A stretch of 64,000 nt of DNA from Bacillus pseudomycoides (GCF_022811845.1 NZ_CP064267.1:62001-126000), one strand, 5' to 3'. Positions 19,191-29,610 are shown, numbered from the stretch's first letter. Notes: a model not told the origin generated them from the letters alone. A program made the numbers and translations.

Positions 19191-19308
19191 TAAGTTAGTA
19201 GGTATTTGTATTGATATTATCGAAATAACAATTAACATGTTAATTTCAGTTCACATGTTAATCTCAATTCAAGTGTGTATTTGATGATTTTTTCAAGGAG
19301 GTAGGACT

Positions 19309-20049
19309 ATGATTGATCAAAAAAGCAATGCACAAGACCATCAAATAAACGATGATGATATATTAAACGATAATGTTTTTGAGAAAGCATGGAGGATAAC
19401 AGAATTCTCTAAATTAGTCGGACGTCACCATAATACTGTATATAATTGGTTTAATATTTTAGAAGAAAAAGGGCTACATGAAACTTTAAGAACCAATAAC
19501 ACAAACGAAAAGCTCTATAATACTTTAGATCTTGAAATCGCTCTTTTTATAAAACAAAAAAGAGATGAGAAGTGGTCTTTAGATGCTATCATTGAACTTT
19601 TACCACATCAATTCGATTTAAGACCGGTATCACTAGAGAACCAAACAACTGAAGTATCTACTCAATTAAACCTTCAGGCAACTGCAGAAATCATTGAAAA
19701 AATGGTAAATAAGCAGATAGAAGAAAAAATAAAAAATATTGAATCTCAGTACGAAGAGAAGTTAGGTAATATATTAAAACAGTTACCACAACCAGAAGAT
19801 GCAGAAGCTTTAAAATTACGTCAACGTCAAGAAAGACTAGATAATTTCATCATTGAGCATAGAGCACGTCAGGAATTAAGAAAGAAAGCCGAAGACCTCT
19901 GGAGTAGTAAACCTGATGAGGAACGTATTAAAAAGGTAGGATGGTTTAAAAAAGAAGAAGACTTAGCTAAAAAGCAACTCTTCATTGAGCAGTACATACA
20001 TGATAATATCATTGATTATATGAAATCTCTTATGAATACGGCAAAATAA
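19309..20049 (+). CDS. MerR-like DNA-binding coiled-coil protein (TubY candidate)
   Basis: 246 aa; AAGGAGGTAGG precedes the ATG. A MerR-like winged HTH is seen at about residues 29-92 (WRITEFSKLVGRHHNTVYNW through IALFIKQKRDEKWSLDAIIE), followed by a helical region rich in Glu/Lys/Gln (about 120-215) likely to form a coiled coil, and a C-terminal helix. It faces tubZ across a shared terminator. MerR-like TubY proteins accompany TubZR in some type III partition systems; position and architecture fit, direct homology was not tested. Confidence 0.7.
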   Translation: MIDQKSNAQDHQINDDDILNDNVFEKAWRITEFSKLVGRHHNTVYNWFNILEEKGLHETLRTNNTNEKLYNTLDLEIALFIKQKRDEKWSLDAIIELLPHQFDLRPVSLENQTTEVSTQLNLQATAEIIEKMVNKQIEEKIKNIESQYEEKLGNILKQLPQPEDAEALKLRQRQERLDNFIIEHRARQELRKKAEDLWSSKPDEERIKKVGWFKKEEDLAKKQLFIEQYIHDNIIDYMKSLMNTAK

Positions 20050-20088
20050 CAAAAAGTCTGGAGCTCGCTCCAGACTTTTTGTTATTTT
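20050..20088. terminator. Shared bidirectional terminator
   Basis: AAAAAGTCTGGAGC and GCTCCAGACTTTTT with a 2-base loop, between the convergent MerR-like gene and tubZ; A and T tracts on both sides serve both strands. Confidence 0.92.
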
Positions 20089-21536
20089 GTAGTACCAAAC
20101 ATCTTATCTGGATCTAAAAAGTCCGCTAATTCAGCACCTTCATTAGCTCCAGCTTCGTTATTTTCTTCATCACTATCCATATCGATAAAATCTCCAAAGG
20201 CAAACCCTAAGTCCTCATCCTCATCGATACTTTCTATCGTACTAATTTGAGACTTTTTGTACTGAATTTGACTTTGTTTCTCTTTAAATTCATTAAACTC
20301 TTCGACTAATCCTTTAGATAATCTTGATGGTAATGCATCAGTTTTATAGAACGTGTATACACTTCCCAAGAAATCATTCTTACTTACTAAATACCCATTA
20401 AAAACAGTACCGTTGATAGGTAAGTTATTTGAAACTTCTACTTTAGCATCATCCATAAAGGAATCATCAATGTTTTTTTGTTCATCTAGGATAGCAAGCA
20501 TACCAAAATGATGCACTTTTGATGCTTCAACAGAACCATCGTTATTCTTTTTCATCAAATCAATTGGATGATGGAAAGAGCTTCCACTTAATGATTCTTT
20601 AAACATTTCTACAATTGCATGGCTATTTTCAATCTGGTTCATATTACGTGAAACCTTATTAATTACTAAACAACCTGTTTTTTCAAGTAAAATACGTTTA
20701 AAGTCTTGTGAATCAAGTATTACAGATGTACCAGAGCCGTTTGCAGCTGTATTTAACTCATGAATAATTTCGCTAATGCGTTGATTTGCATAATCACGTG
20801 AGTTGGCAATGCCTTTCTTCTCATTTTCATTTAGCTCTTTAAATTCATCGTAAAAGTGCTGATTATCAGCAAATACTACAAATGCTACACCTTTTGATTT
20901 ATCATTAGCTAATTTCCAAATCTCCTGAGAAAATTTATTAACTTGTCTTAGTACATCCGGTCCATCTGCTCTTACTGGAAGTGTTACAACAATCCCCATT
21001 TTAATAAAATCTTTACGCTCAATTGCGTTTTCAAAAGCGATTCTCGCAAACTTTGCTTGATTTGCTTTTATTTCTGCCATAGGGTATTGCTGTGCAACTT
21101 TTTGTAATTCTTGTCTAATGACAGGTTTGTTATGAAAAGCGGAAAACTCTTCAATCGCCTTAATGATTGTAGAAGTTCCAGTTCCTCCACCCAGGCCTGC
21201 AAAGAATAAAACAAGTTCATCGGTTGGTCTTACACGTTCTGTGATAAATTCTTTTAATTTTTCTTTTGCCTCATCATTTGAATCAAGCACTTTTACCGCA
21301 CGCTCAGGATTTTTACCTAAACCACCTAATTTAAGTGACACTTGATTGCTTTTTGGTACATTTTTTAATTCTGCTAGATCTCCATCATTACTGTTTAATG
21401 CTAAGCAATTATATACTGAAGTTCCATCTGTATGTTTATATTCAGCAAATTTATCTACCATTCTAGTACCAGCCTGACCAAAACCAACCATCGTCATCTT
21501 AACTGCTACTTCATTCTTTAAGAAATTTTTCGCCAT
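20082..21536 (-). CDS. tubZ: TubZ plasmid-partition tubulin/FtsZ-like GTPase
   Basis: 484 aa, the length of TubZ from B. thuringiensis pBtoxis. Seen: N-terminal MTMVGFGQAGTRMVDKF nucleotide fold, the tubulin signature GLGGGTGTS (residues 114-122), and LNSNDGDL early in the GTPase domain. The C-terminal tail is long and acidic with DEDEDLGFAFGDF and DSDEENNEAG. TubZ forms treadmilling filaments that move plasmid DNA through TubR bound at tubC, and RepX-type members have also been linked to replication. Four bases separate it from tubR. No sign of damage. Confidence 0.95.
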   Translation of the reverse strand: MAKNFLKNEVAVKMTMVGFGQAGTRMVDKFAEYKHTDGTSVYNCLALNSNDGDLAELKNVPKSNQVSLKLGGLGKNPERAVKVLDSNDEAKEKLKEFITERVRPTDELVLFFAGLGGGTGTSTIIKAIEEFSAFHNKPVIRQELQKVAQQYPMAEIKANQAKFARIAFENAIERKDFIKMGIVVTLPVRADGPDVLRQVNKFSQEIWKLANDKSKGVAFVVFADNQHFYDEFKELNENEKKGIANSRDYANQRISEIIHELNTAANGSGTSVILDSQDFKRILLEKTGCLVINKVSRNMNQIENSHAIVEMFKESLSGSSFHHPIDLMKKNNDGSVEASKVHHFGMLAILDEQKNIDDSFMDDAKVEVSNNLPINGTVFNGYLVSKNDFLGSVYTFYKTDALPSRLSKGLVEEFNEFKEKQSQIQYKKSQISTIESIDEDEDLGFAFGDFIDMDSDEENNEAGANEGAELADFLDPDKMFGTTK

Positions 21537-21540
21537 TATT

Positions 21541-21963
21541 TTATCTCTCCTTATTTACTTTTTTTCTTTTCCCTAACTCAATAAGTACTTGTTGTCCTCT
21601 ATAAGTTGAGATTAAAAATTTATACGGGTGCATAGCCTTTTCATAGATTAAAGACATTGATGATAGTGTACTAACACTTATTTCAGCTGATCGCCTTGAT
21701 ATATTTGTGCGTTCCACCTCTAATGAATAAGATTTACCTTTTGTTTTCTTTACTCTCCTATCAATGACTACATTTTCTACTATTTCATTTATTGATATGC
21801 CCCTCATGTATTTGGTTTCTTGAAATTGTTTATTAACAACGTTTCCTATGTATAGAAATACACTATATAGTATCTCGTCTTGTTCAAGAATATCTGCGAA
21901 CATGTTCACTACTTCATCTGTAAATTTTATCGTTTGATACTTTTCGCTTAAAACCTCGTTCAA
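21541..21963 (-). CDS. tubR: TubR-like centromere-binding repressor
   Basis: 140 aa from a TTG start behind GGGGGGGAC. The C-terminal half (SRRSAEISVSTLSSMSLIYE, ISTYRGQQVLIEL) is consistent with a winged helix. Assigned mainly by position: immediately upstream of tubZ in the same operon and adjacent to a repeat-rich candidate tubC. TubR binds tubC, couples it to TubZ filaments and represses tubRZ. Longer than the about 100-residue pBtoxis TubR. Confidence 0.75.
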   Translation of the reverse strand: MNEVLSEKYQTIKFTDEVVNMFADILEQDEILYSVFLYIGNVVNKQFQETKYMRGISINEIVENVVIDRRVKKTKGKSYSLEVERTNISRRSAEISVSTLSSMSLIYEKAMHPYKFLISTYRGQQVLIELGKRKKVNKER

Positions 21964-21999
21964 GTTGTCCCCCCCTTAAAACATTGGTTAATTATTCCT

Positions 22000-22445
22000 A
22001 GAATCATATAGTACATCATTATAAGGCGTATATCAAGTCATTCTATATAAAACTTATATATAGAACTTATAAACTCCACTTCCGTATAACCCTTTATTTT
22101 ACAAGACTTCACATATACGACGTATATGTACAGTGTATATGTATTATATTAATCTCATATTTCATGTGATTCACATTCTAAGCCCTTAATAGAATAGATT
22201 TCACTATCATTACTTTATTAAGTAAACATATCTCCCCAAAAAACGGCACTATACGTTAACATGAAACTCACATATTGAACAACATATTTTATATACGATG
22301 TATATATACATTTTATTTATACACCGTATAATAAAACCTTTTATAAAAGGGATTTAACCTCTTATATATCAATTTTATATCAATATCAATATAATAAGCA
22401 GTGTATATAAGCCTTATATATAAAACTTATATACACTGCTTATTA
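22000..22445. repeat. Candidate tubC centromere/operator region
   Basis: Upstream of tubR the DNA holds many related short dyads: ATATAAAACTTATATATAG near 22043, ACGTATATGTACAGTGTATA near 22120, ATGTATATATACA near 22301 and TATATAAAACTTATATACAC near 22416. No gene fits. An array of direct or inverted sites next to tubR is where tubC is expected in type III partition loci. The limits are estimates. Confidence 0.6.
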
Positions 22446-22492
22446 CTGGTAACAAAAAATGCAATGCTGTAATAGCATTGCATTCATTATAT

Positions 22493-23147
22493 TTATACTG
22501 TTATGTAACTTTCATGTAATGCTTGGAACAACTCATTCTGAGTATCCTTCTTGATTAATAGTTTGGTTCTATACGATTCATCTCTTGTTAGGGGAGAAGT
22601 TGTCAATGTCATGTTATATTGATGTATCTCTTCACTTAATTCTGATGTAAATTCACAAAACTGCATATACAGCAAGAAAAAATGTGCTTCTTTTGAATCT
22701 AATTCATTATCTTTTTCAGCCATTTCTAGAAATTTATTTGTGAACGTTGTTAATTTCATATCCACAAAATCATTTTGGCTTACCAGTAACTCCATAAGAT
22801 CTTTAAAATTGATACCAATCATAATGTCGCTATTTAAACAAATATGAATCAAATGTAATTTGTAAATTGATTTAAATGTGATTACATATTTTGTTTTGTT
22901 TTTGTGCTTGAATATAGTCATTATAGTTATTTAGATAATATCGCAGGATATTGCTTCTAATATTCAATATTTGTGAAACCTGGGACATTATATATCTCTT
23001 ATATGGATCTAACTTTGCAAACTGTGATGGAAATATAATGGATTCTTTCACTTTTGAATCTTTAATGCATTCAAATAAACAATCTTTATCAAATTCACTT
23101 ATAATTATCTCTCTTATTAGATTGAAGTTTTCTTTCTGGTTCCACAT
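22493..23147 (-). pseudogene. MerR-like HTH protein, frameshifted
   Basis: The first frame (ATG 23147, GAGGGGTG upstream) carries an HTH-like part IMSQVSQILNIRSNILRYYL and ends QAQKQNKICNHI. The second frame, overlapping it by 50 bp, continues with KYVITFKSIYKLHLIHICL and runs to 22493. The overlap is an A-rich run (T-rich on the plus strand, 22887-22905), and the joined sequence reads naturally, so a one-base slip there probably broke one gene of about 215 codons. Two separate genes are the alternative. Role unknown; it lies beside the tub locus. Confidence 0.55.
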
Positions 23148-23387
23148 TTTTTCACCCCTCTAAAGAGTATTCTAACATATAAAAAACTAAATATACAGAC
23201 AATTCTAACTTTTGTTTATAGTTACTAACTTATTTCAATTATAATAGTATTTATACCTTCTGACATGTATCTATTTCACACTGCCACTTACCAAATAACA
23301 AATGATATCTCATCTAAAAATATGCAGAGTTCCATTCAAAACATTCAATTTATTATTTTATATTTTTACACAATTGAAGTATACAAG

Positions 23388-23472
23388 TGACGAACTCTAA
23401 ATAAGTTATTTGGATTCGTCACTTGTCTATGTAAATGTGTCAAAGAATAAGTGACGAACTCTATAAGTATTG
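23388..23472 (+). promoter_or_regulatory. Repeated inverted sites upstream of the relaxation gene
   Basis: AAGTGACGAACTCTAAATAAG at 23389 and its near copy AAGTGACGAACTCTATAAG at 23451, with the inverse TTCGTCACTT at 23417. A repeated dyad about 250 bp upstream of the transfer genes is a likely operator or nick-region element. Confidence 0.55.
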
Positions 23473-23717
23473 TTATCCTTACAAATACTCAGTTTATATC
23501 CTCACATGTGACGATATAATAAGGAACTTAAAAACCAAGAGTCAATAGAGAGAATAGGGTTCATTTTTTTCTAAATTCAGTTAGAATATTATGTAACCAA
23601 ATTCTCCCAAACTCTAATATTCGTTCAACAGAATTTCTTGTATCCGCGTTAAAGGCCCATCATGATTTTCATGCAAAATAATGAATGTTCTTTCTATGAA
23701 AGGGGACTGTAGAAATA

Positions 23718-25268
23718 GTGAAAAAATCATTTAATCATGTCGTTAAATATATTGTAGGTGAAAATGATCGAGGGGTTTATTTTAATCGTTCTGATATTTT
23801 TACGCTCTTATTTTTGTATGAACAAAAGACAGTATCTCAAATTCAATTGCGTAATTTTTATGATTTGGTAAATGAAGAACCTATTAGACGAACTACATTT
23901 GTTTCTAAACTATCCAAATGGGAAAAGATGCGTTTAATTAAAAAAGAAAATATGAGCGTTCGAAAAAAACGAGGGTTTATTTTAGATTTTGTCTCTATTG
24001 CAGGAAAAGGAGCAGAACTACTTTATCGATTGAATGTAGTTTCAGAGAGAAACATTGCGTTCATTTCAAAAAGGCAATATGAACATAACATTGCCATTAC
24101 TCAATTTGTACTAAATATGCTGGAAAACGAATCAAAAAATGAGCACACTGGTGCAGTAGTAGGGGGAAACGGTGATTATCTATTCCCATTAAACAAGATA
24201 GTTCAAGAAAATCTACAATTACCTAACATCATTTATTCTGATTCAGCTACAGACGGTGTTTACTATCTATACGAAGATGAAGAATACCGAGAATTCATTC
24301 AACCAAAACTTCATCCCATTTCATTCCAACAAGACTTACCTCACCTTGTATAATCTTTACGCCCAACCAAAGATATGTATCCCGATGAACAAGGTAATCC
24401 AATAATCATTCCTGATTGGTTTATAAAATGCAATAACTGTTTCATTAATATTAAAGTAGATACAGGAACAGAAAATATACCTTTTTTAATCAATAAACTG
24501 AAAAAGTATCTAGAACTTGCGAATTCAGATCCGACTAGAAGATATGTTGTATTATTCTCGGTCATAGACGATTCGTACCATACTATTTCTTCTTACAAAA
24601 AACGCTCAGTACGTGTTATCAATTTAAAAAAGGCATTTGGCAGTATACCACGCTTACAGGTTGTAGATAACTTAGATGTATATGTTTGTAATATGGGAAA
24701 TTCCGCACTTGTCATGAAACATATATTGCAACAAATCCGCGAAAATAAAAATTCAAACCATCTCATAGAAGAAATAGCAAATCACTTACATATCAACTCA
24801 TCATTTCACTACTCCGCTGAACTCATTACGGGCAAAAACGCTATGAAATCGAAAGGTCTTCATCATACAAAACTTTTAGGATCCACCGATAACTTATTAA
24901 TCTTGAAAAAAATTAAAGAAGAATATGAAAATATTTCTGTTAGTTTCTTAGAGAATTTATTTATAATTCACATACTTAAAATAGGGGAAGTAAACTCACA
25001 TCAGAGATTACTTGAATTATCAGGATTGTTGGCCATGCAAAATGAACACCGTAAGCTAAATCCCATTCATATTGTAGGTATTTATGAGGCGGATGAAATT
25101 GAGCAGGGGCAGCAAGCCATCAAAAATGATGTATTTCACAACTCAATAAGGTCTGAAAATATTTTATTGGCAACTTCTGCTGAATTGCTTAATTCCATCG
25201 CTGCTTTTTATACATTAAAAGAGAGGGTGAAACAAGAATTTGGAGAATGCAGTTCAAAAGAATGTTGA
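23718..25268 (+). pseudogene. Replication-relaxation family protein split by an in-frame TAA
   Basis: The frame runs from a GTG at 23718 through an N-terminal HTH-like domain to PHLV-TAA (24351-24353), and then continues in the same frame (SLRPTKDMYPDEQGNPIIIP, FINIKVDTGTE) to 25268. The second part holds the PD...VDTGTE segment typical of the nuclease-like half of replication-relaxation proteins. Without the stop the protein would be about 516 aa. The 3' end overlaps the start of the coupling ATPase gene by 29 bp, so the pair is translationally coupled. A restart at the ATG at 24375 might yield a separate C-terminal product. Confidence 0.72.
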
Positions 25269-28200
25269 TGCAAATCCACCGCCTGGGGATAAATCAAGTA
25301 AGACGAAATCCAAGAAAGAGAGTAAACAAAAATCAATTACGTTGACCATCGATGTTACGAAGAGCTGGAAATATCGAGTAGCAGCACGTTCCTCATTTTA
25401 CATTGTTGCGCTTATGCTGCTGCTTGCTTGGTATTTTGCTTTTAGAGGAATGTATAAGTATCTCACATTTTGGTCAATTCAAATTGGTTATCCGTTACCT
25501 ACCATAGGCATCTTTGGAAACCCATTCGATACACACTTTTACATTGAGACATTTTTTAGTTTTTGGATATTAATTTACTCTTGGCAGCTTTCCACTAAAA
25601 TTAAGACCTACCAAGAAATTAAACGCAGATGGTTTGTCTTTGGAATGATGCTGCTTGGGATTATTATGCAATATCTTTGGGCGTTTAGTGTTCCGCTAGC
25701 AAAGATATTTATACCATTTTTAAATTCCAAAGCTGGTGAAGTCTCATTACACGATAAGGGACTAGAAGATACTATGATTTCTAACTTTAGTAATGTTATG
25801 CACTTAGTGTTTTCTATTCCTGTTATCACTATCATTCTCGCACTCCTATGGCTTTTCAAGATTGTTTACGAACATAAAAAAGAACTCTTAGAAGACTTTA
25901 AACAATGGGAATACGTGTTTAAAGTGCCGGGATGGTTACTATCCTTCATGAGCGATGACCGGCAACGTAAACTTGCAGCTACTTTACACAAATTTTTCAC
26001 TGAAAAGGATCCTTCTCAATTACCTGAGCCAGATATTTATCTTGGCCCAAATAGTGATACAAGAGAAATGGTAGTCATTCAAGGGAGATCATTAACGCTC
26101 AACGTAATGATTATCGGTAATATTGGAACAGGGAAATCAGCTGCTTTAGGTCTACCAATGGCGAATCAACTACTTGATTACATGGCTTCTATGATAAATA
26201 ACTTTAAAGCTTTATATGAACGAGAGGACTACCATACAGAAGCTGTAAAAGGGAGCCTAGTAAACGGTATTACTGTTATAGAACCATCCAATGATTTTTG
26301 TCAGAACGTTTATAAATTCGTACTGGCACACAAAATCCCTGAAAGTGCAGTGTTTTATCTTGACCCAACAAATCCTGATACTCCTTCAATAAATTTTGTT
26401 CATGGTCCTGTCGATAAAGTAGCAGAAATGTTGTGTTCTGTATTAACTGGTCTCTCAGATAATGGAGCAGGTAACCCTTTCTTCATACAATCTGAGCGTT
26501 CTCACTTAAAACAGCATATTTATTTACTCAAGCTACATAATCCTACATTTGACGCAAGGTTTGAACACTTAATTGATATGTACAATGACGCTAATCTTGT
26601 TTTTAATATGCATTTGAGTTTGAAAGAACGGCTTCCTAATGACATAGAAGCAATAACGGATAGAGATGAACGGAATCATTGGCGTATTGTAAAACAAATA
26701 GATGAATGGTTTGACTTAAACTATGTCCCTGAGATTTCTGGTAGGCGTGGTGGGGGAGAAATCGTTTATCACACTGAGGGAAAATACTATGGTCAGCCAA
26801 AAATTATTGATAAACAAGAAACATTCGTGCGCGGATTACGGAATACACTAAATGACATTTCTGCACAGCCCTTACTTCGCCGTGTGTTATGTGGTCCTTC
26901 GACCTTCGATTTTGAGAAGCACTTCGAGTTTGGCGGTGTTTTATTAATTAACACAGCAAAAGGGGAACTCTCTGATCTATCTGATGTATTTGGAAAGTTA
27001 TGTTTATATGCAGTACAAAATGCAACATTCCGGCGTAAACCTAACGTGTCATCTTACCATCCGGTAATTGTGGATGAGTTTGCAGATTACATTTATAAAG
27101 CTTTTAGAAGCTTTCCTGCCCAATCGCGTAAATATAAGACACCGCTCATTGTAATCGCTCAAACAGTAAGTCAATTAGCAATTGAGCATGGACCTAGATT
27201 TATGGATACCCTTTTAGGTACGTTTCGTAACAAACTTGTTTATGGCGATGTTACATCAGAAGATGCGACACTATTTAGTAAATTAATGGGTACCAAAACC
27301 ATTTATGAAGCACGCGAAGGTGATCAAGAGGTTGATATGGTAACGGCTGAAACAAAAACGCAGAGTACTCGTAAAACTTCTTACTCTTACTCAAAAAAAG
27401 AAGTACCCATTCTTTCTGAAAATGATATCATAATTCAAAAAGCATTCCAGTGCGCTGCGAAAATCGTAAAAGATAATGCACCTAAGCCTGGTGTTCAAGT
27501 AAATGCAAACTTTGTTCCTAAAGATCAATTTACAACAGCAAAGATACAAGTTAATGAAGAGGCAGCTCAGTATTGGCTAAAAATCCATGCTGAATCACTG
27601 AATCATGAAATTCCATATCAAGACTATGTAAAAGATACAGAGATTGATAGTGATGCGCAGGTAAGCGAAGACGTAAATATCACTACAGCTACTTCAAATG
27701 GGGTTAAGAGTTGGTTACAAACTTTAAATTCTAATACTTATGATTCTTACAGTAACAATGAAACTGAAGTTGATACGCCTGAAACTGAAATGTTGCAAAT
27801 GAATAGAGAAAAACAAAAGAAACCAGCTCCTATATTCGAAACAGAGGGACTGATTTCTTCTACAACTGTTATAACTGCTTCACAAGATGAAAGTACTTTT
27901 ACTTCAGATACTCTTATAACAAGGCGTTCTGAAAGAATACCTGTTCAGACTGAATTTGTAATAAAGAAAAGAGCAGAACCTGTAGAAGAAAAGAGAATGG
28001 AGAAACATACGCCACAGTATAGAGAACCTGCGTATACTTCTACTGTCCCAATTGTACCGCAAGAGCAAGAACTGCAACGAAAGGCAGAAATACAAGGGAA
28101 AAATACCACTGCAAATCTTACTTTGCAATGGTTAACACAAATGAACGCAGCAGCACAAGAGCAAACTGAAAATAATGAGGATACGCTAACAAGTTCTCGT

Positions 28201-28320
28201 TCAAACACAATAGAAGAGAAAGAGAGCCGCATTCGTAAACGGAAAACAGCAGAGCTTACCCCAGAAAGTGAAGAAATCAAAGACAGTTTAACGAAATTTA
28301 TTAAAGATGATACGAAATAA
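25240..28320 (+). CDS. VirD4/TraG-like conjugation coupling ATPase
   Basis: 1026 aa from a TTG at 25240. N-terminal basic segment, four hydrophobic stretches (about residues 53-70, 102-118, 132-152 and 185-208), then the motor domain with Walker A GNIGTGKS (293-300), INTAKGELSDLSDVFGKL near 590 and Walker B VIVDEFADY (609-617). The last 300 residues are polar, rich in Glu/Thr, and end basic. Coupling proteins bring plasmid DNA to the conjugation channel. It follows the relaxation-family gene with overlap; no relaxase or channel genes are visible nearby. Intact. Confidence 0.85.
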   Translation: MENAVQKNVDANPPPGDKSSKTKSKKESKQKSITLTIDVTKSWKYRVAARSSFYIVALMLLLAWYFAFRGMYKYLTFWSIQIGYPLPTIGIFGNPFDTHFYIETFFSFWILIYSWQLSTKIKTYQEIKRRWFVFGMMLLGIIMQYLWAFSVPLAKIFIPFLNSKAGEVSLHDKGLEDTMISNFSNVMHLVFSIPVITIILALLWLFKIVYEHKKELLEDFKQWEYVFKVPGWLLSFMSDDRQRKLAATLHKFFTEKDPSQLPEPDIYLGPNSDTREMVVIQGRSLTLNVMIIGNIGTGKSAALGLPMANQLLDYMASMINNFKALYEREDYHTEAVKGSLVNGITVIEPSNDFCQNVYKFVLAHKIPESAVFYLDPTNPDTPSINFVHGPVDKVAEMLCSVLTGLSDNGAGNPFFIQSERSHLKQHIYLLKLHNPTFDARFEHLIDMYNDANLVFNMHLSLKERLPNDIEAITDRDERNHWRIVKQIDEWFDLNYVPEISGRRGGGEIVYHTEGKYYGQPKIIDKQETFVRGLRNTLNDISAQPLLRRVLCGPSTFDFEKHFEFGGVLLINTAKGELSDLSDVFGKLCLYAVQNATFRRKPNVSSYHPVIVDEFADYIYKAFRSFPAQSRKYKTPLIVIAQTVSQLAIEHGPRFMDTLLGTFRNKLVYGDVTSEDATLFSKLMGTKTIYEAREGDQEVDMVTAETKTQSTRKTSYSYSKKEVPILSENDIIIQKAFQCAAKIVKDNAPKPGVQVNANFVPKDQFTTAKIQVNEEAAQYWLKIHAESLNHEIPYQDYVKDTEIDSDAQVSEDVNITTATSNGVKSWLQTLNSNTYDSYSNNETEVDTPETEMLQMNREKQKKPAPIFETEGLISSTTVITASQDESTFTSDTLITRRSERIPVQTEFVIKKRAEPVEEKRMEKHTPQYREPAYTSTVPIVPQEQELQRKAEIQGKNTTANLTLQWLTQMNAAAQEQTENNEDTLTSSRSNTIEEKESRIRKRKTAELTPESEEIKDSLTKFIKDDTK

Positions 28321-28368
28321 GAAAAAGCTATGTTGTGTAGAGATAATAAAGTTATTCAATTTTGTTCC

Positions 28369-29015
28369 TGTGACTTAAAATAAAGTTCGATAATTTATAA
28401 AAAAGTCTGATTATTTATAATAAAGATTAATAAAAGATCTTTTTTGTAGAGTATTCCCTTGTTCAACAATAGGGCCATATTGTGGAGGAATAGATTTACT
28501 TAATCATATGATTTATTATAGAACAAATAGATAGTTATACTTAAACCTGTAGCTTTGAAATAAAGTCACGATGTTTCTAAAAAAGTTGCGATGTTTAGAA
28601 CAAAGTCGCGACGTTTATAAAAAAGTTGCGATGAAATATGTTATCACATACTTTTTATCAAACTTAATTCAAAAGCTACAGAGGGCACTGAAAAAGTCTA
28701 TTGCACAACAAAAAGAAGCTGATTACCTACTATATGTAGATGATCAGCTTCTTTTTTTTAATCCTCTAAACGAGGTCTTTTCATTTCTACTGCATCTTAA
28801 TTCTACCTTACTCTCTCAAGGGTTTCAAGAACCAAATTACACGCCTTACTTTTGTTTCTAGCACATTTTTGATCGAACTTTATTATAAAATACGTGTTCT
28901 GAAATGTAGCCAATCTATGGTTTTAATCAATCTTTTTTCAAAAACAAATATTAGAAGTGTTGATAAATCAAAATTTTATAGCCTAATTTTGATCAAACTT
29001 TATTTTAAAGCTATA
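28369..29015 (+). mobile_element. Mini-Tn7-like element A (nested ends, no cargo gene)
   Basis: Tandem-site ends occur twice: TGTGACTTAAAATAAAGTTC at 28369 with three 20-bp units, and TGTAGCTTTGAAATAAAGTC at 28548 with four units (for example AAAAAAGTTGCGATGTTTAG). The other end has three inverted sites at about 28867, 28921 and 28987, finishing AAAGCTATA at 29015 (ACA expected). Between them lies only a terminator hairpin. No target duplication found. Probably two nested or partly deleted copies. Confidence 0.65.
28712..28760 (+). terminator. Hairpin inside element A
   Basis: AAGAAGCTGAT and ATCAGCTTCTT stem with TTTTTTTT after it, enclosing a smaller TAC...GTA dyad. Confidence 0.75.
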
Positions 29016-29052
29016 TCAATAACAATAATAATATAATAAAAAACAATACAAA

Positions 29053-29071
29053 TTTATTGCAAAACGATAAA
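29053..29071 (+). promoter_or_regulatory. Candidate operator of the DUF2975/HTH pair
   Basis: TTTATTG-N5-CGATAAA dyad about 45 bp before the DUF2975 gene. The same dyad lies at the same relative position before the second DUF2975 operon (54142-54160), so it probably binds the small HTH protein encoded in each. Confidence 0.55.
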
Positions 29072-29117
29072 ATACATGATAAAATCATGTTGTCATTAAA
29101 TAAGCGAGGTGCTTTTT

Positions 29118-29600
29118 ATGAAACCAGTTACGACACTCTTTTTAAAGCTAGCTGTTATTTTTATAGGAATCCCAGTTCTTGCATTGTGCATATTTTTGGT
29201 GCCTAAGTTCGGAAATTTTGCTGGAGAATTGTATCCAGATATTGCTTATATGAAATCTCTCGTTTTAATCGATATGTACACGGCAGCGATACCTTTTTAC
29301 TTTGCTCTGTATCAAGCTTTTAAACTTTTAAGCTATATTGATAAGAACCAAGCGTTCTCGGAATTATCGGTAAAGGCTTTAAAGAATATAAAATACTGTG
29401 CCATCACGATCAGTACCTTGTACTTGCTAGGTATGCCACTCTACTATCTCATGGCGGAAAAAGTTGACCCTCCAAGTATCATACCAATTGGATTGGTCAT
29501 TATTTTCGCCTCTATGGTGATCGCCGTTTTTGCTGCTGTTCTCCAAAGACTTTTACAAGAAGCTATTAATATAAAATCAGAAAATGATTTAACGGTCTGA
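29118..29600 (+). CDS. DUF2975 membrane protein (copy 1)
   Basis: 160 aa from ATG 29118 (GCGAGGTG upstream; the GTG at 29109 is part of that site). Four hydrophobic helices, with the family core YFALYQAFKLLSYIDKNQAFS and the C-terminal VLQRLLQEAINIKSENDLTV. DUF2975 proteins pair with a small YozG-type HTH protein, as in B. subtilis yoaS-yozG. The HTH gene follows at once. A close paralogue is at 54206, including its promoter region, so one is a copy of the other or both came with accessory DNA. Confidence 0.88.
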   Translation: MKPVTTLFLKLAVIFIGIPVLALCIFLVPKFGNFAGELYPDIAYMKSLVLIDMYTAAIPFYFALYQAFKLLSYIDKNQAFSELSVKALKNIKYCAITISTLYLLGMPLYYLMAEKVDPPSIIPIGLVIIFASMVIAVFAAVLQRLLQEAINIKSENDLTV

Positions 29601-29610
29601 GGTGGAGGAT

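Larger units (their letters stand above)
16708..19308. other. 2.6-kb gene-free, repeat-rich, AT-rich region beside the partition locus
   Basis: No convincing gene is visible. The DNA is very AT-rich and full of TTAA-containing dyads such as TTAACATGTTAATT. A long repeat is present twice (17931-18143 and 18961-19190) and in a shorter form at 17484-17580. An IS608-like relic sits at 18454-18778. The location upstream of the MerR-like gene and close to tubZR suggests replication, partition or regulator-binding sites. Confidence 0.7.

Noticed and set aside
28721..28760. LLYVDDQLLFF, resembling the YXDD motif of reverse transcriptases
   Set aside because: It arises from one arm and loop of a perfect terminator hairpin, and no other reverse transcriptase motif is in frame, so it is coincidence.
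28571..28861. 96-codon frame across element A
   Set aside because: Its first third is made of the 20-bp tandem sites and its middle of a terminator; not a gene.
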